Positions 36,427-45,166 are shown, counted from the first letter of the stretch. The stretch: 64,000 nucleotides of DNA from Burkholderia ambifaria (GCF_001443045.1 NZ_LKPJ01000021.1:49973-113972); one strand, 5' to 3'. Translations and numbers: made by a program. Notes: generated by a model not told the origin, from the sequence alone.

Positions 36427-36923
36427 ACGAATGGTTTTGCAAGGTAGATGAAAATCAATTTACACAATCTACCGATTGGAAAAAAATAAATTTTCATGAC
36501 GGTGGACATGCGCTGCGTCGTACCGGCCAGGAATCGGGCAATTGTCCGGCCGTTGCGAAGCCCCGCTGCACGGGCGTTGCGCACGCAATCGTCGCGCGTC
36601 GCCATGCGTGCTGTGCCCGCCCGCCCATCGGGAATACCCCCAGGCACATTCGAATGCGGATTCGCGACGGCTGGACTCGGCTTCGAATAGCCGGCGTGGA
36701 CGCAATGCACTGCCATCCGGCTTCCACCCCTCCGTGTTTCAGGCGCCGCGCTGCTCGTGCGGGTTTTCGCACTCGCATCGATACCTTACAATTCGTCAGC
36801 TTTATCGCTGCATGCTCCCTCTTGCAGTCCTGACACCACGGTACACTCGACGCACGCCGTATCAGGGTCCGACGCGCGACAGGCGCGCCGGGCGGCGTCG
36901 CGCCTCGTTGCACCCACAACTGG
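36427..36923. other. Divergent region between the rpiR operon and the BCCT transporter (497 bp)
   Basis: No credible gene. The left part (36440-36500) is AT-rich and holds the operator-like repeat of the rpiR promoter. The right part must carry the transporter's promoter, but no clear hexamers stand out. Confidence 0.5.
36443..36473 (-). promoter_or_regulatory. Inverted repeat upstream of rpiR, candidate operator
   Basis: GGTAGAT (36443-36449) and ATCTACC (36467-36473) are perfect inverted arms with a 17-nt AT-rich spacer, 17-47 bp before the rpiR start. The position fits self-regulation of the operon by the RpiR protein. Confidence 0.5.
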
Positions 36924-38954
36924 ATGCCAGCCATGCCAGATCCCCGTCCCTCGCCCCGCACGACATTCAAGCCGCAGGTCGTGCTGCCCGCGCTCGCGGT
37001 CATCGGCGCACTGCTCATCGTGTGCGGGTGGCACCCGAACGAAGCCGGTGCGCTGTTCTCCTCCGGCCAGCAATGGGTCATCGCGCGCTTCGACTGGTTC
37101 TACGTACTCGCCGTCACCACGTTCCTCGTGTTTCTCGTGCTGATCGCGGCGAGCGACTTCGGCAACATCCGGCTCGGCCCCGATGACGCCGAGCCCGAGT
37201 TCAGTTTCCTGTCGTGGACGGCCATGCTGTTCGCGGCGGGCATGGGCATCGGCCTCATGTACTTCGGCGTCGGCGAGCCGATGCAGCACTTCCTGAAGCC
37301 GCCGACCGTCGACCCCGGCACGCCTGCCGCCGCGCGCGAGGCGATGCTGATGACCTTCTTCCACTGGGGCTTCCATGCGTGGGCGATCTACGGGCTGATG
37401 GGGCTCGTGCTCGCGTACTTCGGCTTCCGCTACAACCTGCCGCTGACACTGCGCTCCGGTCTGTACCCGGTGCTGCGCGAGCGCGTGAACGGCTGGATCG
37501 GCCACACGGTCGACGCGTTCGCGCTGGTCGGCACGGTCGCGGGCATCGCGACGACGCTCGGCTATGGCGTGATGCAGATGAGCGCGGGCCTGCATACGGT
37601 CGCCGGCTGGGACACGAGCGGCAACGCGTTCCGCATCGGGCTCGTCGCGATCGTCGTGATCCTGGCGGGCGCATCGGCCGCGAGCGGCCTCGACAAGGGC
37701 GTGCGGCGGCTGTCGGAGCTGAATCTGCTGCTGGCGTTCCTGCTGCTTGCGTTCGTGGTCGTCGCGGGCCCGACGTCGTTCCTGCTGCGCGCGCTCGGCG
37801 ACAATATCGGCCAGTATCTGGCGAATCTCGTCGACCTGTCGTTCCGCACCTATGCGTACGCGCCGCCACGCGAGGAAGGCTGGTTCGGCGGCTGGACGAT
37901 CCTCTACTGGGCGTGGTGGGTATCGTGGTCGCCGTTCGTCGGCATGTTCATCGCGCGGATCTCGCGCGGCCGCACGATCCGCCAGTTCGTGATCGGCGTG
38001 TTGCTCGTGCCGACCGCATTCAATCTCGTATGGATGACCGTATTCGGCAACAGCGCGATCTGGCTCGACACGCACGGCGCGGCCGGGGCACTCGCGCAAA
38101 CGGCTACCCGTGTCGATGCGTTGCTGTTCCGCTTCTTCGATTTCCTGCCGCTGCCGCAGTTGCTGTCGATCGCCGCGATCGTGCTGATCGCGGTGTTCTT
38201 CGTCACGTCCGCCGATTCGGGTGCATTCGTGATCGATCAGATCGCGACGCGCGGCGCCGCGCATTCGCCGGTCTGGCAGCGGCTGTTCTGGGCTGCGCTG
38301 CTCGGCGTGACGGCAGCCGTGCTGCTGGTCGCGGGCGGGCTCGGCGCACTGCAGGCGATGACATTGATCGCCGCATTGCCGGTCGCCCTGATCATGCTCG
38401 CGCTGTGCTACGGACTGTGGCGTGGGCTCGCGGCCGATCGCGTGCACTATTCGCAGGCCGTCGCGCCCGCGACGAGCTTCTGGACCGGCCAGCACTGGCG
38501 CCATCGCCTGACGCACATCCTGCGGCAGACGACCGAAGCCGACGCACGCCAGTTCGTCGCGGAAACCGTCGAGCCCGCGCTGCGCAAAGTCGCCGACGAG
38601 TTGCGGGCGGGCGGCGTCGACGCGCACGTGCAGCGCGACAGCGAAGACGCGGTACGGTTAGCCGTGCCGACCGCGGAACACCGTGACTTCGTCTATGGCG
38701 CGCGCGTGACGGCGAAATCCGCCGCCGCGTTCCTCATGCGCGAGGCGGCCGAGCCGGAATCGCAGCGTGCACACGTGTACGGCATCGTCACGTTCTTCGA
38801 GGATGGTCGGCTCGGCTATGACGTCGAATACCTGCGCGGCGACGAACTGATTGCCGACGTGCTGCGTCAGTACGAACGCTACGTGTCGCTCGCGGCCGAC
38901 CAGCGTACGCATCTGCTGAGCCGTGCGCCGGGGCACGCTACGGAGGCCGAATGA
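36924..38954 (+). CDS. BCCT-family betaine/choline-type transporter
   Basis: The 676-residue protein has 12 membrane segments. The BCCT signature includes FAAGMGIGLMYFGVGEPMQH (about 96-115) and the tryptophan-rich helix WTILYWAWWVSWSPFVGMFI (about 321-340). A long soluble C-terminal domain of about 150 residues (from about 525) resembles that of the proton-linked choline carrier BetT, where the tail senses osmotic stress. Substrate is likely choline or another quaternary ammonium compound. An alternative start is ATG 36933. No betAB genes are nearby. Confidence 0.88.
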   Translation: MPAMPDPRPSPRTTFKPQVVLPALAVIGALLIVCGWHPNEAGALFSSGQQWVIARFDWFYVLAVTTFLVFLVLIAASDFGNIRLGPDDAEPEFSFLSWTAMLFAAGMGIGLMYFGVGEPMQHFLKPPTVDPGTPAAAREAMLMTFFHWGFHAWAIYGLMGLVLAYFGFRYNLPLTLRSGLYPVLRERVNGWIGHTVDAFALVGTVAGIATTLGYGVMQMSAGLHTVAGWDTSGNAFRIGLVAIVVILAGASAASGLDKGVRRLSELNLLLAFLLLAFVVVAGPTSFLLRALGDNIGQYLANLVDLSFRTYAYAPPREEGWFGGWTILYWAWWVSWSPFVGMFIARISRGRTIRQFVIGVLLVPTAFNLVWMTVFGNSAIWLDTHGAAGALAQTATRVDALLFRFFDFLPLPQLLSIAAIVLIAVFFVTSADSGAFVIDQIATRGAAHSPVWQRLFWAALLGVTAAVLLVAGGLGALQAMTLIAALPVALIMLALCYGLWRGLAADRVHYSQAVAPATSFWTGQHWRHRLTHILRQTTEADARQFVAETVEPALRKVADELRAGGVDAHVQRDSEDAVRLAVPTAEHRDFVYGARVTAKSAAAFLMREAAEPESQRAHVYGIVTFFEDGRLGYDVEYLRGDELIADVLRQYERYVSLAADQRTHLLSRAPGHATEAE

Positions 38955-39012
38955 ACGAGACCGTCACCTTTATCGCGTCAAACCGGCGCGCGGCACCCGA
39001 CGGAGTCGCACG

Positions 39013-39324
39013 ATGAGCGGCCTCCTGCACGATCGCACCGGCGACGTCGTCGCGCTCGCCACGCTCGCGCTGCTGTACCTCGGCGGCGTCGGCCTCGCGC
39101 TGTGGCGGATTCGCACCGCCGCGCGACGCGGCAAGTTCTACTGGATCGCCTGCATCGCGCTACTGGCAGGCGGCGCCATCGTGATGACCGCGAACCTGTC
39201 GCCCGTGCCGAACAGCGGCGAAATGCCGCCGGGCTTCGCGCTCGGCGTCGAAGCGGTGCTGCTCGGGCTCGCGCTCGTTGCAGCCGGCTGTGCGTGGCTG
39301 ATGTTGCGCGCCCGGCGCGGCTGA
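39013..39324 (+). CDS. Small three-helix membrane protein
   Basis: The 103-residue protein has three hydrophobic helices (about 14-32, 43-60 and 75-98) separated by short basic and polar loops (RIRTAARRGKF). It begins 58 bp after the transporter stop on the same strand, so it may be cotranscribed. I recognise no family; cytochrome- or transporter-associated small proteins look similar. The chosen ATG places the first helix near the N-terminus. Confidence 0.6.
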   Translation: MSGLLHDRTGDVVALATLALLYLGGVGLALWRIRTAARRGKFYWIACIALLAGGAIVMTANLSPVPNSGEMPPGFALGVEAVLLGLALVAAGCAWLMLRARRG

Positions 39325-39411
39325 TATCCGCCTTTTGCATGGCCCGCCCTTGTCACGCGTAAACAGCAGCGCGCGTGCCGAACGTCGGGCCGCTTCCCCT
39401 CTCCCGATGCG

Positions 39412-40266
39412 TCATGCGGACGGCGCACGTGCGGTGACGAGCCAGCATGCGGCATCGAAGCGCACGTTCGTGCCCTGCAGGTAGCCGTCGTACTCGGCGC
39501 GAACCGTATCGATCACGCGTCGCCGCGTCGCATCGTCCGCGTGCTGAAGCGCGAGCCCGACCGGCCCCAGCCGCGCGATGTAGTCGTCCAGCGCGGACGC
39601 CGGCAACGTGCATGCGACATCGATCGGCTCGATCGCGATATCAGCCCAGCCGCTATCCGACAACACCGACGCGATCCGCTGCCGGTCGCCGAATGCGAAT
39701 TGTCCCGGCGCACCCCGCTGCCGCGCCGGCAGGTTCGGCAGCAACGGCGCCGCGGCGCGTTCAGCCGTCGTCATGAACGGATTGTCGGCCGCGCCGCGCC
39801 ATGCGACGAATCGCAGTTGCGCGTTCGCGCGCGCCGCACGCCGCAGGTTCGCGAACGCGCGCACCGGATCGTCGAAGAACATCACGCCGAAGCGCGACAC
39901 GATCAGGTCGAACTGACCGGGCGCAAACGCATGCGTCTGCGCATCGGCATGCACGAAGTCGGCGCCAGGGCCGTCGCGTTCGGCGCGTGCCTTGGCGGCG
40001 GCAATCATCCGCGCCGAGATGTCGACACCCGTACAGTGCACGTGCGCGTGCACGCCGCGCCGCCGTGCAATCGCGAGCGTCACCGCGCCCGTGCCGCACC
40101 CGACGTCGAGCACGCTGCGTGCGGACACCGCCGCCGCCGCATCCGCGAGCAGTATCTCGAACGGCTCGAACATCCGGTCGAGCGAGCGCTGCGCGTCGAC
40201 CCACGCAAGCCCCGACGGGCCGTTCCACAGCGCAGACTGCGCTTCGTTTGCCGGGCTGTCTTTCAT
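39412..40266 (-). CDS. Class I SAM-dependent methyltransferase
   Basis: The 284-residue protein has motif I VLDVGCGTGAVTLAIA (about 52-67) for S-adenosylmethionine, then VDISARMIAAAK (about 80-91) and FDLIVSRFGVMFFDDPVRAF (about 119-138). These are typical of UbiE-like small-molecule methyltransferases. The substrate is not evident. The start has an AGAGGAGAG site 6 bp upstream. The promoter has the layout of a MerR-type operon (separate entry), yet no MerR gene lies beside it, which suggests regulation by a regulator encoded elsewhere. Confidence 0.85.
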   Translation of the reverse strand: MKDSPANEAQSALWNGPSGLAWVDAQRSLDRMFEPFEILLADAAAAVSARSVLDVGCGTGAVTLAIARRRGVHAHVHCTGVDISARMIAAAKARAERDGPGADFVHADAQTHAFAPGQFDLIVSRFGVMFFDDPVRAFANLRRAARANAQLRFVAWRGAADNPFMTTAERAAAPLLPNLPARQRGAPGQFAFGDRQRIASVLSDSGWADIAIEPIDVACTLPASALDDYIARLGPVGLALQHADDATRRRVIDTVRAEYDGYLQGTNVRFDAACWLVTARAPSA

Positions 40267-40306
40267 CGTCGACTCTCCTCTGTCCGCGTCGTTGATCGTG
40301 ATCCGG

Positions 40307-40337
40307 ACTATGCTGCTTCAAGCCGGCTTGAGGTCAA
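40307..40337 (-). promoter_or_regulatory. MerR-family-type promoter of the methyltransferase gene
   Basis: On the minus strand, -35 TTGACC (40332-40337) and -10 CATAGT (40307-40312) are separated by 19 bp. That spacer is nearly filled by the perfect palindrome TCAAGCCGGCTTGA (40318-40331). An over-long spacer filled by a dyad is the hallmark of MerR, SoxR and CueR promoters. Confidence 0.65.
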
Positions 40338-40451
40338 GGCCACGACGCTGGCACGCTTCACGCCGAGCACCTGAGCACTTGTCGAGCCCCGCTTTTCATA
40401 ATTCTTACATTCGTGTTGCGTATCGTTGACGGCTTTCCCACGGTGCCTCCC

Positions 40452-41915
40452 ATGCGACGATTCCTCTCTCGCGCGCGATTCGTGCGTTGCGCCCCGCTTG
40501 CTGCCCTCGCGGCGCTGTCCGCGTGTTCGAATCACATCGATACACCCGCCGATCCAGCGAGTGCCGCGATCAACGTCCAGGCCGCGTGGGTCGAGATCGG
40601 TGATGCGAACCAGGCGATCGCGCGCGTGATCACGAACTACAGCCCCGCGTCCGCGAGCGATCCGCTGTGCCCGCAACTGTCCGTCGACGGCAAGCTGTCG
40701 CGCATGACGCTGCGCGCCGGCGCCGCGACCATCGCGCAACGGCCGACCGCCAGCGACCCGGCCGACTCGAAACCGTCGAGCTTCCCGGTGTCGGTCTGCG
40801 AAACGACGCTGCCGGCCGATGCGCAGACGGCGAGCGTCGCAGGCCGCGCGCTGCCGCTGCCGAAAGCGCAGCCGCAGCGCATCGCGATCATCGCCGACAC
40901 GGGCTGCCGGATGAAGAAGGCCGACAACGCATGGCAGGCGTGCAGCGACGCGACGGTCTGGCCGTTCGACACGATCGCGGCGAGCGTCGCGAAGCTGTCG
41001 CCGGATCTCGTGCTGCACGTCGGTGACTATCACTACCGCGAGAACGCTTGCCCGCCCGACATCGCTGGCTGCAAGGACAGCCCGTGGGGCTACGGCTGGG
41101 ATACGTGGCAGGCCGACCTGTTCCGCCCGGCCGCGCCGCTGTTCGCGAAGGCGCCGTGGGTCGTCGTGCGCGGCAACCACGAGGAATGCGCGCGGGCCGG
41201 CCAGGGCTGGTACCGCTTTCTCGATCCGCACCCGTATTCGACAGCCCGCTCGTGCGACGATCCGGCCAACGACAACGATGCGAACTATTCGGATCCGTAT
41301 GCGGTGTCGCTCGGCGACGGCACGCAGGTGATCGTATTCGACACCGCGAAGGTCGGCCGCAATCCGCTGAAGACGACCGACGCGCAATTCCGCATCTACC
41401 AGAAGCAGTTCCAGACGGTGGCGTCGCTCGCAGCGAAGGCCGGCATGACGACGACGATCTTCACGAACCACCATCCGATCCTCGCGTTCGCGCCGATCGC
41501 CGGCAGCACGCCCGCGCCGGGCAACCTCGCGCTGCAGTCGGTGATGTCGAGCCTGAACGCGCAGGCGTACTACCCGCCCGGCATCCACGTCGCGCTGCAC
41601 GGGCACGTGCACGACTTCCAGGCGATCAACTTCTCGTCCGGGCATCCGGCGACGATCGTGTCCGGCAACGGCGGCGACAATCTCGACGTCGCGCTGCCCG
41701 ATCCGTTCCCGGCCGACCTGACGCCCGCGCCGGGTGCCGTGATCGAGCGGCTCTCGCATAACAACAGCTTCGGTTTCCTGATCATGGAGCGACGCGCGGC
41801 GCCGGCGACCGGTTGGGTGTTCCATGCATATTCGGCGGCGGGCAAGCTGCTCGCGTCGTGCGACCAGTCGGGCACGATGCTCGCATGCGACAAGACGGGG
41901 TTCATCGCGCCGTGA
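40452..41915 (+). CDS. Calcineurin-like metallophosphoesterase lipoprotein
   Basis: The 487-residue protein has a lipoprotein signal ending in LSAC (Cys about 24). Phosphoesterase motifs are IIADTGCRM, LHVGDYHYRE, VVRGNHEECARAG, TNHHPI and LHGHVHDF, giving the two-metal site of purple-acid-phosphatase-like enzymes. It would act on phosphoesters in the periplasm. The N-terminal about 130 residues form an extra domain of unknown role. The stop codon overlaps the GTG start of the peroxidase gene, so the two are translationally coupled. Confidence 0.87.
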   Translation: MRRFLSRARFVRCAPLAALAALSACSNHIDTPADPASAAINVQAAWVEIGDANQAIARVITNYSPASASDPLCPQLSVDGKLSRMTLRAGAATIAQRPTASDPADSKPSSFPVSVCETTLPADAQTASVAGRALPLPKAQPQRIAIIADTGCRMKKADNAWQACSDATVWPFDTIAASVAKLSPDLVLHVGDYHYRENACPPDIAGCKDSPWGYGWDTWQADLFRPAAPLFAKAPWVVVRGNHEECARAGQGWYRFLDPHPYSTARSCDDPANDNDANYSDPYAVSLGDGTQVIVFDTAKVGRNPLKTTDAQFRIYQKQFQTVASLAAKAGMTTTIFTNHHPILAFAPIAGSTPAPGNLALQSVMSSLNAQAYYPPGIHVALHGHVHDFQAINFSSGHPATIVSGNGGDNLDVALPDPFPADLTPAPGAVIERLSHNNSFGFLIMERRAAPATGWVFHAYSAAGKLLASCDQSGTMLACDKTGFIAP

Positions 41916-43456
41916 GTGATGAAGTTCGATTGCTTGGCGGTTTGACGGGTTTGACGGGTTCGACCGGCCGCCGGTGGTGGACGGCCGGAACGCGGAAACG
42001 GCCGGGTTCGTCGGCGGCTTCCGTCGAGCGTTCGGCTGCGGCTTCGGCTTCGGCTGCGGTTTCAGTTTCGGCTTCGGTCGCCGGCAGCGGCTGCACGGCA
42101 CGCGTACTTGCCGCCGCCTTGCTCGCCGGCGCGGCGCTCGCAACCCACGCCGCACCGTCCGAAACGACCCTGCTCCCCGGCGCGCCGCCGTCGCGCGTCG
42201 TCGACACGATCGGCAACGGCACGCCGCAGGTGACCGGCAAGGTCGACGCGGCGACCGCCCGTTTCGCGCCCGACCCGACGCTCGTCGCGCTCGGCCGCCG
42301 GATCTTCTTCGATCCGCGCCTGTCCGAGCCGCGCGGCATGTCGTGCGCGGGCTGCCACGATCCGGCGCGCGCATTCGCGCCGACGCTGTCGGCCGCCTCG
42401 CTCGCGGGGCCCGGCGTGCCGGAAGGCAGCCGCCACGGGCGCTTCAGCCAGCGCAACGCGCCGTCGCTGCTCTATGTGCGCTACGTGCCGCGCCGCCACT
42501 TCTACCAGGACGACGACGCGCCCGCGCCGTCGCCGTTCGGCGGCCTTTTCAGCGACGGCCGCGCCGACACGCTCGCCGAACAGATCCGCGGCCCGTTGTT
42601 CGATCCGAACGAGATGAACAACCGGTCGCCGGCCGCGCTGCTGCGCAAGGTTGACGCAACCGAACTGGCGGGCGATCTCGCCGTGCACTTCGGCGCATCG
42701 GTGCGGCGCGATCCCGAGCAGCTGGTGCGCGCGCTGGGCTCGGCCGTCGAGGCCTATCTGCAGAGCGACGACATGGCGCCGTTCACGTCGCGCTTCGACG
42801 CGTTCCTGCGCACCCGCAAGCCGCTCGCGCCGGCGGAGATGCACGGCCTGGCGCTGTTCCGCAATCCCGACAAGGGCAACTGCATGAGTTGCCACACGCT
42901 GTCGGAAACGTCGAACCGGCCGGAGCGCTCGCTCTTCACCGATTTCGGCTACGACGCGATCGCGGTGCCGCGCAACCGTGCGCTGCCCGCGAACCGCGAT
43001 CCGCGCCATTTCGACAACGGCCTGTGCGACACGGCAACGCGGCTGCGCTGGCCCGAGCCGACGCAGTGGTGCGGCTACCTGCGCACGCCGGGGCTGCGCA
43101 ACGTCGCGGTCAAGCAGACATTCATGCACAACGGCGTGTTCACGACGCTGCGCGACGCGGTCGCGTTCTACAACACCCGCTCGACCGACCCGGGCTACTG
43201 GTATCACGGCGCCAGGACGTTCGACGACGTGCCGGCCGCCTATCGCGGCAACATCAACGTCAATTCGACGCCGATGAACCGCCGGCCGGGCCTGCCGCCC
43301 GCGCTGACCGACGCGGAAATCGACGACATCGTCGCGTTCCTCGGCACGCTGACCGACGCGCGCTACGCGCATCTCCTCCCGCCCGCCGCCCATGCGGCCC
43401 CGGCTGCCCCGCTCACCGGGTCGCCGGTCGTCCGCACCGCCGCGCCGGCGCGCTGA
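41912..43456 (+). CDS. Di-heme cytochrome c peroxidase / MauG-family protein
   Basis: The 514-residue protein has two c-type heme motifs: CAGCH (about 150-154) and CMSCH (about 327-331). They define the bacterial di-heme peroxidase/MauG family, which reduces peroxide or makes high-valent iron. A GTG start overlapping the previous stop codon is the best choice, but it leaves an unusually long (about 60-residue) low-complexity Ser/Ala/Arg N-terminus before the hydrophobic export segment (ARVLAAALLAGAALATHAAP). The true start may be later. The pairing with a phosphatase lipoprotein suggests a shared periplasmic task that I cannot name. Confidence 0.82.
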   Translation: MSDEVRLLGGLTGLTGSTGRRWWTAGTRKRPGSSAASVERSAAASASAAVSVSASVAGSGCTARVLAAALLAGAALATHAAPSETTLLPGAPPSRVVDTIGNGTPQVTGKVDAATARFAPDPTLVALGRRIFFDPRLSEPRGMSCAGCHDPARAFAPTLSAASLAGPGVPEGSRHGRFSQRNAPSLLYVRYVPRRHFYQDDDAPAPSPFGGLFSDGRADTLAEQIRGPLFDPNEMNNRSPAALLRKVDATELAGDLAVHFGASVRRDPEQLVRALGSAVEAYLQSDDMAPFTSRFDAFLRTRKPLAPAEMHGLALFRNPDKGNCMSCHTLSETSNRPERSLFTDFGYDAIAVPRNRALPANRDPRHFDNGLCDTATRLRWPEPTQWCGYLRTPGLRNVAVKQTFMHNGVFTTLRDAVAFYNTRSTDPGYWYHGARTFDDVPAAYRGNINVNSTPMNRRPGLPPALTDAEIDDIVAFLGTLTDARYAHLLPPAAHAAPAAPLTGSPVVRTAAPAR

Positions 43457-43506
43457 CCCTGGCCGAACGGCCAGGCGCATGCGCGCCCGCTTGCGGCCGC
43501 CTCACA

Positions 43507-43544
43507 TACTGGTTATATTTACAGTACTGTATTTATGAACAGTG
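43507..43544 (+). promoter_or_regulatory. Two abutting LexA (SOS) boxes
   Basis: Box A, TACTGGTTATATTTACAGTA (43507-43526), and box B, TACTGTATTTATGAACAGTG (43525-43544), both follow the E. coli-type LexA consensus CTGT-N8-ACAG; box A has one deviation (CTGG). They overlap by two bases and lie 10-47 bp before the start of the 91-residue gene. The region is far more AT-rich than its surroundings. Confidence 0.85.
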
Positions 43545-43553
43545 AGGTGCGCG

Positions 43554-43829
43554 ATGGAACATCTGGTCCGTATCGTCAACGACACCGATCGCCAAGTGCT
43601 GGCCTGGCTGCGTGCGCAGGTCGGCGACGCCCGCGTCGAGCGCGCGGCACGCCAGCTCGGGCACACACGCAAGCCCTTTCCTTCCGCGGTATGCCGGTAT
43701 CTCGGCATGAGCGCGCCGGCCACGCTGCGCCAGGCGGAACGGCCGCGTGCCGCACGCGACTTCTCGGTCGGCGATCGCTACCTGTCGCTGATCCGTCAGC
43801 ACCTCGCCGCGCATGCGGTCAGCCGATGA
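43554..43829 (+). CDS. SOS-regulated 91-aa protein of unknown function
   Basis: A GAGG site lies 6 bp before the ATG. The product is basic and helical. It has an N-terminal segment MEHLVRIVNDTDRQVLAWLR, then VERAARQLGHTRKPFPSAVC, a possible HTH-like stretch followed by RYLGMSAP, and a C-terminal helix (YLSLIRQHLAAHAV). No domain could be named. Two LexA boxes overlap its promoter, so it is expected to be repressed normally and induced by DNA damage. Possible roles include DNA binding, cell-division control or repair accessory; none is supported by motif. It is convergent to a decayed aminotransferase. Confidence 0.8.
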   Translation: MEHLVRIVNDTDRQVLAWLRAQVGDARVERAARQLGHTRKPFPSAVCRYLGMSAPATLRQAERPRAARDFSVGDRYLSLIRQHLAAHAVSR

Positions 43830-43973
43830 AATCGCCGAAATCGTATCGCCGGCGCGTGATGGCGCGGCGGGCCACCGGGGTGAACGCGGCGTGCCGGATT
43901 GGCCGGCCCGTGCCGCCGTCACGCCAGCCGAGCCCGATAGCCGACGCGCCAGCCCGGCCGTCACCGGCCCTGC

Positions 43974-44641
43974 TTACGCAGCGGCGGCCGCGTCGCGTAT
44001 CAGCCGGCCGAGCGTTTCGATCGCCGCTTCGTGCGCCGTGTCGAACGCCCGCGTGCAGGCAAGCCGGATACACGCATCGAAGCGGTCGGAATTCGAGAAG
44101 ATCGACCCGGGTGCGATCCTTACCCCGCATGCCAGCGCGGCCTCGAACAATGCTTCGGAACGCACACTGTCCGGCGGCGCGATCCACAGCAGCATGCCGC
44201 CGGGCGGCCGGTTCATTCGCGTGCCGGCTGGAAAATGGCGTGCGATCACGTCGATCGTCACGTCGCGCTGCACGCGAAGCTGTTCGCGAAACCGGTGCAG
44301 GTGGCGATCGAACGCACCCGAGCCGACGAATTCGGCCACGACGGCCTGCAGCAACGCGGCGTTGTGCCGGCTGTGCGCGAACTTGAGCATCTTCACGCGC
44401 GCGTGCCAGCGGCCCGCGCTCATCCAGCCGAGCCGCATCCCGGGCGCCAGCACCTTGTTGAACGACAGGCAGTAGATCACCGTGCCGTCGCGGTCCCATG
44501 CCTTCACGGGCTTCACCGCGTGCGGCGCTTCGACGAGCTCGCGATACGGTTCGTCCTCGATCACGGCCACGCCGCGACGCGAGCACAGCGCGACCAGCGC
44601 GACCAGCGCGACCAGCGCGACCAGCGCGACCAGCGCGATCG
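43974..44641 (-). pseudogene. 5'-truncated MocR/PdxR-type aminotransferase
   Basis: Only the C-terminal half of a type I aminotransferase fold remains. It opens with CSRRGVAVIEDEPYRELVE, then the PLP-lysine region SFNKVLAPGMRLGWMS, then the C-terminal small domain to the stop at 43974. MocR regulators have an N-terminal GntR HTH and about 200 further residues before this point, all missing. The broken end coincides with a 9-bp tandem repeat coding ALV repeats. Upstream, the DNA is the non-coding edge of the YeeE gene. The HTH half and the aldimine-binding N-terminal part are lost, so function is unlikely. Confidence 0.82.
44588..44641 (-). repeat. 9-bp tandem repeat at the truncated end
   Basis: Five exact copies of GCGCGACCA (44588-44632) are followed by a sixth, altered one (GCGCGATCG). 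On the coding strand they add Ala-Leu-Val triplets in frame at a genuine LVAL segment of the aminotransferase. Copy number is likely to vary between strains. Confidence 0.95.
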
Positions 44642-44742
44642 TGCCCGGTTCCCTCACCGCGCAGGGCCGATTCAGCCGAGCAGAGCCGACAACCCCAACC
44701 GACACATCCTGCCCGCCGCGCGGCATGCACTCCACGCCTTTG

Positions 44743-45165
44743 CTACCGCACCTTCCACGCACGCTCGAGCCATTCGAACAACGCCATCCCGGCCAGCATC
44801 GCGACGACGAATGCGATGCCCTTGACCGAGCCGAGGCCGATCGACACGAGCGCCGGCCCCGGGCAGAACCCGGCAAGCCCCCAGCCGATGCCGAACACGG
44901 CACTCCCGACGACGAGCCGCACGGTGATCGTCCGCGCGGTCGGCCACTGGATCGGCAGACCGAGCAGCGACCGCGTCCGGCGCTTCGCCCATGCGAACGC
45001 GAACACGGCGACGCCGATCGCGCCGGCCATCACAAACGCGAGCGACGGATCCCAATGGCCTGCCAGGTCGAGAAAACCGAGCACCTTCTGCGGGTTGGCC
45101 ATCCCCGACACGATCAGCCCGACGCCGAACAGCAACCCCGCCAGAAATGCGAATCCTGCCTGCAT
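44743..45165 (-). CDS. YeeE/YedE-type sulfur transport protein, second half
   Basis: The 140-residue membrane protein has four helices and the conserved cysteine motif GLAGFCPGPALVS (about 97-109), which matches the second half of YeeE, a thiosulfate-uptake channel. It begins one bp before the stop of its partner gene, so they are cotranslated. The two genes together equal one full YeeE/YedE protein. In bacteria with a BigR regulator this pair is often linked to sulfide detoxification. Substrate is inferred as thiosulfate or a persulfide-type sulfur compound. Confidence 0.87.
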   Translation of the reverse strand: MQAGFAFLAGLLFGVGLIVSGMANPQKVLGFLDLAGHWDPSLAFVMAGAIGVAVFAFAWAKRRTRSLLGLPIQWPTARTITVRLVVGSAVFGIGWGLAGFCPGPALVSIGLGSVKGIAFVVAMLAGMALFEWLERAWKVR

Positions 45166-45166
45166 G

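Noticed and set aside
36786..38627. 613-codon frame antisense to the BCCT transporter
   Set aside because: Composition (Arg, His, Asp, Glu, Gln-rich) is typical of an antisense shadow, and the + strand gene has clear membrane helices and motifs.
44588..44641. Short repeats considered as a CRISPR array
   Set aside because: Units are 9 bp, directly adjacent and without spacers; they code for ALV triplets in a protein frame.
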